In this document: piece after piece, positions 1-6,369 of the stretch | How the letters are laid out: the number at the start of each line of letters is the position of its first letter | How positions within the stretch are numbered: the stretch's first letter is position 1 | Assembly (NCBI GenBank): GCA_913776675.1 | Contig: CAJYRE010000300.1 | Location: forward strand, 1-8,272 | DNA length: 8,272 bases | Reading direction: 5' to 3' | From: Rhizobiaceae bacterium | GTDB lineage: Bacteria; Pseudomonadota; Alphaproteobacteria; Rhizobiales; Rhizobiaceae | Notes under the pieces: generated by a model | Told to the model about the DNA's origin: nothing | Seen by the model: the letters and a program-made list of their open reading frames with translations, nothing else | Databases searched by the model: none | Translations under genes and position numbers: made by a program

Positions 1-1182
1 GAGGAGATGAGAGCTTGCCTTGCCGGTGAAACCGAAGGCTGGGTTTACGGCCGCCTCGGCAATCCCACCGTCAACAGTCTTGAGTATACCTTGGCGCAAC
101 TGGAAACCTATTGCACCTCAATCGACGCAGAAGCGGCGGCAACAGGGTCTGGCATGTTTGCGATCTTTGCCGCCACCAGTCCATTCCTTGCCATAGACAC
201 TCAATCCTCGGCAAGGCCGAACATTGTGGTGTCAGCCGGATGTTATGGCGGCACATTTATGTTGTTTCAAGAGCGCTATCAGCGTGAGCGTGGGATAGAG
301 GTTCGGTGGGTTCCACCACTGGCTCCAGCGGAGGTGTGGGAAGACCATATTGATGCGGGAACGCGGTTTATCTTTGTTGAAACGCCGTCCAATCCCGGTC
401 TGGCGATCATTGATGTGCCAATGCTTGCCGGGCTGGCCGGGCAATACGATCTGCCTTTGATCGTTGATTCGACGGTCGCAACCCCTGCGCTTCAAAGGCC
501 GCTGACCCAGGGGGCCGATATTGTGGTGCATTCGGCCAGCAAGACCATGTCGGCCAATGGCCTGTCTATCGCTGGTGCTTTGATTGCGCGCAAAAATCTG
601 CGCAGCCGCATAGGGCCGGAGAAGCTTAGGGAAAACTTTGCTCGTTATGTTAAGGGCACGGTCTTGCGGGAAATCGGCGGCATTCTCTCCCCTTTTAATG
701 CGCTGATGACATTGGCGAGTTTAAGGAGCCTGAGGAGTAATGTAGACCATTTTTCCGCCAGCGCCGAGAAGGTCGCACGCTTCCTGAACGAGCATGCTGC
801 GGTGGAGAAGGTTCGCTATCCCGGCCTGCCGAACCATGAATGCCATGCGCTTGCATGCCGTGATCTGGTCCTTGTTGATAGCGAGCACCTCGGAGCGCCG
901 CTGAACCGATTTGGTTCTCTGATGTCTTTTCGGCCCAGTGGCGGTGCCGATGCGGCATTCCGTGTGCTCGATGCGCTGAAACTGTTCTGGCGCGCGAATG
1001 ATCTCGGGCGTGTGAAGAGTACTGCGACCATTCCAGCCATCGCAACCCACGGGCAACTTGATGAAGAGGCGCGCAGAAAAGCAACGGTGCCCGCTGATCT
1101 TATCCGTATCAGTATTGGTCAGGAACATGTCGATGATTTGATTGCCGATCTCGACCGCGCATTGTCGGGAGTTTCCTCATGA
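1..1182 (+). CDS. Cys/Met-metabolism PLP-dependent enzyme (cystathionine gamma-synthase/lyase or sulfhydrylase family), 5'-truncated
   Basis: Fold-type I PLP enzyme of the family that catalyses beta/gamma-elimination or replacement on O-activated or sulfur-containing amino acids, normally a cytosolic tetramer. Numbering from the ATG at 7: YGRLGNPT (14-21) is the Tyr/Arg phosphate clamp supplied by the neighbouring subunit; TGSGM (46-50) is the phosphate loop; Tyr80 in CYGGT should stack on the PLP ring; ETPSNP is 125-130; Asp154 should pair with the pyridine nitrogen; Lys179 in SASK is the Schiff-base lysine; Arg367 in RISIGQE should bind substrate carboxylate. The ATG at 7 is probably not the start: family members usually carry several tens of residues before the YxRxGNPT motif, only 13 precede it here, and bases 1-6 read as in-frame Glu-Glu directly abutting the ATG, with no spacer for an SD. 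The gene therefore begins outside the window. The segment after the lysine (TMSANGLS) departs from the usual GH-containing motif, so the exact reaction is open. It overlaps the next gene by ATGA. Confidence 0.93.
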   Translation, partial: EEMRACLAGETEGWVYGRLGNPTVNSLEYTLAQLETYCTSIDAEAAATGSGMFAIFAATSPFLAIDTQSSARPNIVVSAGCYGGTFMLFQERYQRERGIEVRWVPPLAPAEVWEDHIDAGTRFIFVETPSNPGLAIIDVPMLAGLAGQYDLPLIVDSTVATPALQRPLTQGADIVVHSASKTMSANGLSIAGALIARKNLRSRIGPEKLRENFARYVKGTVLREIGGILSPFNALMTLASLRSLRSNVDHFSASAEKVARFLNEHAAVEKVRYPGLPNHECHALACRDLVLVDSEHLGAPLNRFGSLMSFRPSGGADAAFRVLDALKLFWRANDLGRVKSTATIPAIATHGQLDEEARRKATVPADLIRISIGQEHVDDLIADLDRALSGVSS

Positions 1183-2219
1183 GCAAATCTCAGGCTTTGT
1201 TTATCCGCAATATCGGCGTGGAACTGCCGCAGAAGCGTATCGTTGTTGCCTCTGCCGTACAGAGCGGACTCTATGATTCTGAGCGGGCGGTGCGCGAGGG
1301 ATTTTCCTCTGTCGCTGTTGCTGAGAATACGACGCCGGTGGAGATGGCGGTCGTGGCAGCACAGCGGGCGCTCGCCGACTTTCCCCGTGAACGCATATCG
1401 GCGCTCTTCTACACCTGTATTCATCGGCATGGCCACAAAAAGCTGTGGCCTGCCGCGTTCGGATTACAGAATAGCCTGGGTCTTCAACAGAAGACCCTTG
1501 CGGTATCCCTCTCCAGCGGCTGTAATTCTGCTTTCCAGGCATGCTTGCTGGCGCAAGCAATGCTGACAGGTGGCATGGGGGATCATGCTCTTGTTGCAGG
1601 TTCGGATATGTTTGGTGGAGGAAGGTTCGACCGCTTCGGATCGGATCTCGGCGCTATTTATGGCGATGCCGCAGCCGCAATTCTGCTCTCGAGCGAAACC
1701 GGGATCTTCCGTATCCTTCATCTCGACATTGATAGCGAGCCGCAGCTCGAGGAAATGTATCGGGACACTGAAGTCATCAATGAGCTTACGGCCCAACCTG
1801 AAGAAGAGTACGATGTCGGTGCATCGAAAAAACGCTTTCTCGATCGGACGGGCAAGGACAGTTTCAGCGCCCTGTTTTCTGCCTGCCTCAACCGTCTCCG
1901 GACCCGCTTGCTGGAAGCACATCCACTCCTTCACCAGCCTGTGAAATACGTCATCTTTCCGAATGTTGGTTTGGGCATAAGCGCCCCGCTTTATGCCGCT
2001 GCCTTTTCTGATCTTGCTCAGGACGATCACTGGGAATTCGGCAGATCGATAGGCCATGTCGGAACATGTGACCAGTTTATGGGTCTCCATGACCTTGAAA
2101 CCAAGGGGCATCTGCAACCGGGTGACCGTATCCTTCTGGTTGGTGCCGGCAATGGTTTAAGCGCCGCCACAATGCTTCTCGAACGCACAGAGATCGGTTT
2201 TACCGATCGACAGAGATAG
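1179..2219 (+). CDS. 3-oxoacyl-ACP synthase III (KAS III/FabH-like) family protein with rearranged active site
   Basis: Thiolase-fold protein of 346 residues, close to the usual FabH length. KAS III enzymes load an acyl group on a cysteine and condense it with malonyl-ACP; relatives such as CerJ and ChlB3 instead transfer the acyl group to a hydroxyl. Visible: nucleophile Cys115 in SSGCNSAFQA, the GDAAAAILL motif (162-170), and the C-terminal pattern GHLQPGDRILLVGAGNG (310-326) matching FabH's GxxxPGxxVLLxxFGGG. The FabH catalytic pair His (PHQAN) and Asn (GNTS) is replaced: the alignment gives Asn262 (FPNVG) and His293 (IGHVGTCD). Normal decarboxylative condensation is therefore doubtful, and acyl transfer or condensation with an unusual partner is more likely. 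The start ATG overlaps the upstream TGA (ATGA), and GGGAG at 1167-1171 lies 7 bases before it, so expression is coupled to the PLP enzyme. The family is sure; substrate is unknown. Confidence 0.92.
   Translation: MSKSQALFIRNIGVELPQKRIVVASAVQSGLYDSERAVREGFSSVAVAENTTPVEMAVVAAQRALADFPRERISALFYTCIHRHGHKKLWPAAFGLQNSLGLQQKTLAVSLSSGCNSAFQACLLAQAMLTGGMGDHALVAGSDMFGGGRFDRFGSDLGAIYGDAAAAILLSSETGIFRILHLDIDSEPQLEEMYRDTEVINELTAQPEEEYDVGASKKRFLDRTGKDSFSALFSACLNRLRTRLLEAHPLLHQPVKYVIFPNVGLGISAPLYAAAFSDLAQDDHWEFGRSIGHVGTCDQFMGLHDLETKGHLQPGDRILLVGAGNGLSAATMLLERTEIGFTDRQR
2192..2208 (+). repeat. Perfect 7-bp inverted repeat at the end of the KAS III gene
   Basis: GATCGGT, a TTT loop, then ACCGATC: a perfect inverted repeat inside the last codons of the KAS III gene, ending 20 bases before the MFS start codon. 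No T-run follows, so it is not an intrinsic terminator. It could modulate MFS translation or transcript stability, or be chance in coding sequence. Confidence 0.35.
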
Positions 2220-2228
2220 GAAAACAGT

Positions 2229-3443
2229 ATGTCGGTAACATCAACTCCCTCGGCGGGCCGGGCCAGCGCGGTTATCATTGCGGTCGGTTGCCTTATCCTG
2301 TTCATTTCCTTCGGCGTACGCTCAACCTTCGGCGTTTTGATGGAACCAATGTCCCGCAGCCTTGCTTGGCCGCAGGAGAACATGTCGATGGTTTTGGCTG
2401 TCCAGAATATTGTATGGGGCATTGGCCAGCCATTATTCGGCTTGATTGCTGATCGCATCGGCTACCGCAAGGCTTTGCTTATCGGAAGCGCTCTTTATGC
2501 CGTTGGGATGCTGGCGTCAGCGTGGTCGCAGACGCTTGGAATGCAAAACCTGACAACAGGCGTCCTCGTCGGTGCGGGCATCAGTGGCACAAGCTTCGGG
2601 ATGATCCTTGCTGTTATCGGTCGCTCAGTGCCATTAGAGCGCCGCAGCTTCGTCCTTGGAATGGGCACCGCTCTCGGTTCTGCAGGCCAGGTGGTCTTCC
2701 CGATCCTGACCCAGCAGGTGTTGTTATGGTTCAGTTGGAACGGCGCGGTTATCATGCTGGGCTTGTCGGCCATGCTCATGGTGCCCCTGATTGCCTTGGG
2801 CATTCCAGCCATGAAACCGGCTCCGGGAAGTTCCATCGCCCTTTCCAATAATCGTCATCTGCTCAACGCCCTGCGAGATCCGGATTTTTTCCTGATCGTG
2901 CTTGGCTTTTTCTCCTGCGGGTATCAACTGTCGTTCATATCAGCACATTTTCCCGGATTTGTGACAGACCTCTGCGGCTCGCCCACGCTTGGGGCCACGG
3001 CAATAGCATTGATCGGGCTCGTCAACATTGTCGGCTCATTGGTTGCCGGCCATCTCGGTGCCCGTTATCCCAAGAAGTACCTACTGGCGATGATCTATAG
3101 TGGACGGACGGTCATCTGCACGGCCTTTGTCCTTATTCCCGCAACACCTACGACGGTTGTGTTGTTCAGTCTGATCATGGGGGCAATCTGGTTATCCACG
3201 GTTCCGCTGACGTCGGGTCTCGTCTCTGAGCTGTTCGGTACCCAACATATGGCCACTCTGTTCGGTATTGTTTTTCTAGGCCATCAAATTGGCAGCGCAC
3301 TCGGGGTCTGGGTCGGAGGATACTTCCTGGACAGCTACCATACCTATCTGCCGGCCTGGTGGTTTGGTGTTGCTGTCAGTGCATTGTCTATCCTCGTTCA
3401 TCTGCCAATTCGTGAACAGAAACGCGCTTGGGCCACAGCCTGA
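2229..3443 (+). CDS. MFS transporter (12 transmembrane segments)
   Basis: Major facilitator superfamily carrier of 404 residues in the inner membrane, moving a small solute by proton coupling or exchange. The first helix is about residues 13-38, followed by the cytoplasmic loop 2-3 motif A, GLIADRIGYRK (71-81), with its key Asp and basic residues. Hydrophobic segments continue in two six-helix halves, split by the polar central loop at about 195-218 (KPAPGSSIALSNNRH and after). The N-terminal GVRSTFGVL pattern and C-terminal GGYFLD resemble the monocarboxylate/oxalate-formate-like MFS branch, but this does not fix the substrate. AGGA at 2218-2221 overlaps the upstream stop codon and sits 7 bases before the ATG, supporting this start. 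With a 9-base gap to the KAS III gene it belongs to the same unit. In this setting it is likely the exporter of the pathway product, or the importer of a precursor; the sequence cannot decide between them. Confidence 0.92.
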   Translation: MSVTSTPSAGRASAVIIAVGCLILFISFGVRSTFGVLMEPMSRSLAWPQENMSMVLAVQNIVWGIGQPLFGLIADRIGYRKALLIGSALYAVGMLASAWSQTLGMQNLTTGVLVGAGISGTSFGMILAVIGRSVPLERRSFVLGMGTALGSAGQVVFPILTQQVLLWFSWNGAVIMLGLSAMLMVPLIALGIPAMKPAPGSSIALSNNRHLLNALRDPDFFLIVLGFFSCGYQLSFISAHFPGFVTDLCGSPTLGATAIALIGLVNIVGSLVAGHLGARYPKKYLLAMIYSGRTVICTAFVLIPATPTTVVLFSLIMGAIWLSTVPLTSGLVSELFGTQHMATLFGIVFLGHQIGSALGVWVGGYFLDSYHTYLPAWWFGVAVSALSILVHLPIREQKRAWATA

Positions 3444-3453
3444 ATCGCCGGGC

Positions 3454-3459
3454 TATAAT
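3454..3459 (+). promoter_or_regulatory. Candidate -10 box (TATAAT) of a promoter for the HDO gene block
   Basis: A perfect TATAAT lies 11 bases after the MFS stop, in the only real intergenic gap. The best -35-like sequence, TTGGGC at 3428-3433, is 20 bases away, which is too far for a standard sigma-70 site, and there is no extended TG element. A start near 3466 would give a leader of about 110 bases containing both stem-loops described below. Suggestive only. Confidence 0.3.
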
Positions 3460-3469
3460 GCGCAGGGTT

Positions 3470-3504
3470 GATCCGGAGCGCTCTTGAAAAAGGCACTCTG
3501 GATC
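3470..3504 (+). other. 9-bp stem-loop in the MFS-HDO intergenic leader
   Basis: GATCCGGAG (3470-3478) pairs with CTCTGGATC (3496-3504) over nine positions with one G-U pair; the loop is 17 bases. It follows the MFS stop by 26 bases but has no trailing T-run, so it is not a canonical rho-independent terminator. It could protect the upstream mRNA 3' end or be part of a regulatory leader. The 8-bp palindrome GAGCGCTC (3476-3483) overlaps its 5' arm. Confidence 0.4.
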
Positions 3505-3554
3505 CCCTGTTCGAAGACCTCAAGCCTGCGATGCAACTGAGATTTTCATAATTC

Positions 3555-3578
3555 CTTCAAGGCAGTTATGCCTTGAGG
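3555..3578 (+). promoter_or_regulatory. Hairpin sequestering the Shine-Dalgarno of the HDO gene
   Basis: CTTCAAGGC (3555-3563), loop AGTTAT, GCCTTGAGG (3570-3578): nine pairs including one U-G, seven of them perfect and contiguous next to the loop. The 3' arm contains GAGG of the GAGGAG (3575-3580) that is the only good SD before the HDO gene, so the folded form should block ribosome access. No T-run follows, so a terminator is unlikely. An upstream CCTCAAG (3518-3524) is a perfect complement of CTTGAGG (3572-3578) and could give a competing pairing. Confidence 0.45.
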
Positions 3579-3579
3579 A

Positions 3580-5736
3580 GTGGAACGAAAATATGAATTT
3601 TCGAGTATTCTGATGGAATGTCCCTTTTCCAAAAACCAACATCATGACGATTTGCGGGATCTCTATCTCCGTGGCTTGAATGCAGAGAGTTATCCCTCTG
3701 CCGCATCTCATGTGATTGACTATGCGCAAAGGGCCATGCGGTCTGTGAAGCCCGACGCCACAAAGCTGTTTTCAAGCATTGGCGGTCAATCGCGGCTTCT
3801 CGCCAGGGAAACATTAAGAGCCGAAATTTATCTGACCGGCGATGTTCCGGCGTGTCTGGATGAGGACCAGCTTCGCCACGCCTTGCTTCAATTCGCGCCC
3901 TTGATGCGTATTGACGGAGCGCACCTGGCAGGCGTTTCGGCGCTCAAATTTGCCGGTCGTGAATCTGGAGCTGCGCTTTTGCGAATACATTCCCGTGCCG
4001 TTGGCGCGGGCGATCTTGGAAAAAGCCGTGCAGCGGCTTTCGATTACGAATTGCAACAAGTGGGCGTACATCTTCCCGCTGCCTATACGGCTGAGTCCGT
4101 GCTGGATCTTCGTATTGAAGAAAGCGCCTTTAAGCTCCCTCTTTTCCTTCTTGGTCTGGCTCAGGCACCCGACCGCTTCTTTGCTGAAACGCTGGGTGTC
4201 AATCTTGCTCTTAGTCTTGCAAACCCGATAAGCGTAGTATGTCGGGATCGACTGCGTCTGTGGAGTATACTCCGGGAGAGCGTCCAAAATACGGATGAAG
4301 ACGATGCAGAACTGGCAATTCATGCCACGATCCTTGAGCTTTCTGAAAACGGTTTGCTCGACGATGGCTTTTTTCGGCAGGTGCACCTGGGCTTTGCAGC
4401 TCTGACGATCTTGTTGCGTGAATTTGTCAGTGATCTTGCCAAAGCATTGACCGAAAAAACACGTTTCAACAGCCAAGGCAAATTTCTGGCCATATTGGAG
4501 CGCATAGGCACACGGCCTTACGGCTATCACAAGCGTGGCAAAATGGGAGGACAACCAATCGACGACTGGTTCATGCCAGGTCGCTTCGAGCCACTGGACG
4601 TTCTGCGAGCCCTTGCGAAATCGCCTTATGTGGTGCCAGGCGCACCAGAACGTAGCCGTATGCTGACTCAGCTGACACAGGCGCGCGGGCCGATGTACCG
4701 CATTTTTTCCGATCAGGAGCTTGACGTGATCGCCGAGTGGATTCGAGAGCTTCCGCCATCGCGGGAATTGCTCGCTGACGGGCCGCTTAAAACGCCCGCG
4801 CTTATGGTGAAACGATCGAGCCAGGAGATAGAAGCAAATCTTGCCGATGAGCCGCAGGCCGATTTGCGCGAGATGTATTTCCGATTGGTCAACGAATACG
4901 AGAACCGCCATTACTGGCCGCGTGCCTACCGTTTTGCTCGCAAATGGCTGGATTCCCATGAACGTGGCCTGAAGAAAAATCCGAGCCTCGTTCCCTTCGA
5001 ACACTATTCCCACGCAAGTCTCGACCATTGGCTCGATAAGAAGCATGACGAGCAGGTGAACAGCTATCACCCGCTCGAATCCTGCCCGGAGGAGGCGAAG
5101 GAGGATGTTATCCATACGGCTGTCCAACTGGCCCCACTGACGATGATTGACGGTGCCTGGTTGCGCGCTTTTGTTTCAGCGGAGCTGGTCAACACGCGCG
5201 TGGGTTCTCTTCTATACCATATTTACATAGATGAACTGGGCAACGGCGATACCGCCACACATCACGGCAATATCTATCGGGATCTCGTGGCCTCGATGGG
5301 CTACGATCTGCCGCCATTCACCAGTCGGGACTTTGCTCGATTAAAGCTCTTCGAGGATGAGTCTTTTGAAGTTCCGGTCTTCTGGCTGAGTATTTCACTG
5401 TTTCCTCGCCAATTTATGCCGGAAATTCTGGGATTAAATCTCGCCATGGAACTGTCTGGCGTGGGTGGCGAATATCGCCGATCAGGAGATGTGCTGCGTC
5501 ATTATGGCTTCAGCGCACAGTTTACCGAACTGCATAATTCAATCGACAATGTTGCCACGGGCCATACCGCATGGGCAATCGACGCCATCAAAGTTCATTT
5601 GGATGAAATGAATCTGAGAGGCGGGGCCTCTGAAGCCGATCGACATTGGCGCAGGGTCTGGATCGGATACCGCTCGCTCCAGCCTCCGCAACGCAGACCA
5701 CTTCTTATCGAAGCTCTGTCTCGCATCTTTCAATAA
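3580..5736 (+). CDS. Tandem heme-oxygenase-like diiron protein (iron-containing redox enzyme family), first half degenerate
   Basis: A 718-residue protein with two copies of the HDO fold, the family of non-heme diiron oxidases/oxygenases used for N-oxygenation, C-C cleavage or desaturation of small molecules (SznF, UndA and BesC are relatives by fold). Repeat 1 runs from about 23 to 260 and repeat 2 from about 427 to 680; they align at DDLRDLY/ADLREMY, QFAPLMRIDGAHL/QLAPLTMIDGAWL and AETLGVNLA/PEILGLNLA. Repeat 2 keeps likely ligands: Glu552 and His562 (DELGNGD...HH, spacing 10), Glu624, and His652, Asp656, His662 in HNSIDNVATGH. Repeat 1 has Ala140, Arg150, Ser212, Arg232, Gln236 and Asp242 at those positions, so it probably binds no iron. 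No signal peptide; cytosolic. Start: GTG 3580 is the longest frame (stop at 3574-3576) but sits on its own SD; ATG 3613 (Met12) is likelier, both before repeat 1. The gene ends in tandem TAA codons, 27 bases before the exporter gene. Substrate is unknown. Confidence 0.88.
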   Translation: MERKYEFSSILMECPFSKNQHHDDLRDLYLRGLNAESYPSAASHVIDYAQRAMRSVKPDATKLFSSIGGQSRLLARETLRAEIYLTGDVPACLDEDQLRHALLQFAPLMRIDGAHLAGVSALKFAGRESGAALLRIHSRAVGAGDLGKSRAAAFDYELQQVGVHLPAAYTAESVLDLRIEESAFKLPLFLLGLAQAPDRFFAETLGVNLALSLANPISVVCRDRLRLWSILRESVQNTDEDDAELAIHATILELSENGLLDDGFFRQVHLGFAALTILLREFVSDLAKALTEKTRFNSQGKFLAILERIGTRPYGYHKRGKMGGQPIDDWFMPGRFEPLDVLRALAKSPYVVPGAPERSRMLTQLTQARGPMYRIFSDQELDVIAEWIRELPPSRELLADGPLKTPALMVKRSSQEIEANLADEPQADLREMYFRLVNEYENRHYWPRAYRFARKWLDSHERGLKKNPSLVPFEHYSHASLDHWLDKKHDEQVNSYHPLESCPEEAKEDVIHTAVQLAPLTMIDGAWLRAFVSAELVNTRVGSLLYHIYIDELGNGDTATHHGNIYRDLVASMGYDLPPFTSRDFARLKLFEDESFEVPVFWLSISLFPRQFMPEILGLNLAMELSGVGGEYRRSGDVLRHYGFSAQFTELHNSIDNVATGHTAWAIDAIKVHLDEMNLRGGASEADRHWRRVWIGYRSLQPPQRRPLLIEALSRIFQ
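3593..3613 (+). other. Possible 6-codon leader ORF coupled to the HDO start
   Basis: ATG at 3593 opens a six-residue frame (MNFRVF) whose TGA at 3611-3613 overlaps the HDO ATG at 3613 as TGATG. It lies 12 bases after the GAGGAG SD, a long but usable spacing, whereas the GTG at 3580 overlaps that SD. A ribosome could load here, stop, and restart at 3613. It is tiny and may be chance. Confidence 0.25.
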
Positions 5737-5750
5737 TAACACAATCTTAC

Positions 5751-5757
5751 AAAGGGG
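5751..5757 (+). promoter_or_regulatory. Ribosome binding site deciding the TTG start of the LysE exporter
   Basis: AAAGGGG with a 6-base spacer to the TTG at 5764. It supports the non-ATG start, since the first transmembrane helix and the SPGP motif begin right after it and no ATG lies close by in frame upstream of them. Confidence 0.6.
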
Positions 5758-5763
5758 AATTTC

Positions 5764-6369
5764 TTGTCCAGTCTGTTTCTTTCATTCCTTTTGACTGTGG
5801 CCATCATCAACGCATCGCCGGGTCCGGCCATGATGTTCGTTCTGCAACAGTCACAGCGTTACGGTCTTCGTGCTGGTTTCAGTGCAGCGCTTGGCATTGA
5901 GGTTGGGGTGTTCATCTATGTTATCCTGACGGCACTCGGAATCGGTGCTGTCTTTCATCTTTACCCTTCATTGTATCGGGGACTGCAACTTGCTGGTGCT
6001 GCCTACCTCATTTACCTGGCCATAATGGCGTGGCCTCGCAAGTCCAGCGATGCGCCGTCTGCGCATCAAGCGACGGCTGCGAAAAGCGGTGCCTTTCTCA
6101 AAGGACTGCTCATTAACATAACAAATCCAAAAATCGTCTTCTTCTTCTTGAGTATTATTCCGCAATTTGTACCGGCAGACGCCCAAACCTCTACATTTAT
6201 TGCCTATGGCATGATTTTCAACATTGGCGGCATCATTGTCAATTTTTCCGTTGCTGCTCTTTCCGACCGCGTCAGCGAAGCGTTGCAGAAGGCAAAGTGG
6301 TTCGACTATGTCCCTCCAATCCTGTTCTTCGTTATCGCGGTCATCGCCATTGCAGGTCGATTTGAATGA
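5764..6369 (+). CDS. LysE/RhtB family amino-acid exporter
   Basis: Inner-membrane exporter of 201 residues, the typical size for the LysE/RhtB family, which expels amino acids and their analogues using the proton gradient. Visible: an N-terminal helix running into SPGPAMMFV (18-26), the family's hallmark, helices at about 40-64 and 71-89, a polar loop at 91-110, then LINITNPKIVFFFLSIIPQF (116-135), the second family signature, and two to three further hydrophobic stretches to the end (about 144-166 and 182-197). The start is TTG with a good SD (AAAGGGG, 6-base spacing). It lies 27 bases after the HDO gene and its TGA overlaps the carbamoyltransferase ATG, so all three should be cotranslated. 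Next to biosynthetic enzymes it is best read as an exporter or self-protection pump for an amino-acid-like product; that is inference from context. Confidence 0.93.
   Translation: MSSLFLSFLLTVAIINASPGPAMMFVLQQSQRYGLRAGFSAALGIEVGVFIYVILTALGIGAVFHLYPSLYRGLQLAGAAYLIYLAIMAWPRKSSDAPSAHQATAAKSGAFLKGLLINITNPKIVFFFLSIIPQFVPADAQTSTFIAYGMIFNIGGIIVNFSVAALSDRVSEALQKAKWFDYVPPILFFVIAVIAIAGRFE

Noticed and set aside
1..9. GAGGAG followed by ATG as a gene start with SD
   Set aside because: There is no spacer between GAGGAG and ATG, the frame stays open to the window edge, and the family needs more residues before YGRLGNPT; it reads as Glu-Glu-Met inside the protein.
1464..2117. 217-codon - strand open frame within the KAS III gene
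   Set aside because: Antisense to conserved KAS III motifs on the + strand, with no recognisable motif of its own.
3458..3487. Nine-codon ORF starting at the TATAAT box (MRRVDPERS)
   Set aside because: It has no SD, its ATG overlaps the -10 box so it would precede the predicted transcript start, and nothing else supports it.
3470..3504. Rho-independent terminator after the MFS gene
   Set aside because: The stem is present but the 17-base loop is long and no T-run follows, so a terminator call is not supported; listed only as a stem-loop.
3547..3552. CATAAT as a -10 box close to the HDO gene
   Set aside because: No -35-like sequence lies at the right distance, and initiation there would begin inside the SD hairpin.
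3814..5127. Long open frame (437 codons) on the - strand inside the HDO gene
   Set aside because: It lies wholly antisense to a protein with clear repeats and family motifs. Its translation shows no recognisable domain, and such shadows are common in coding sequence of this composition.
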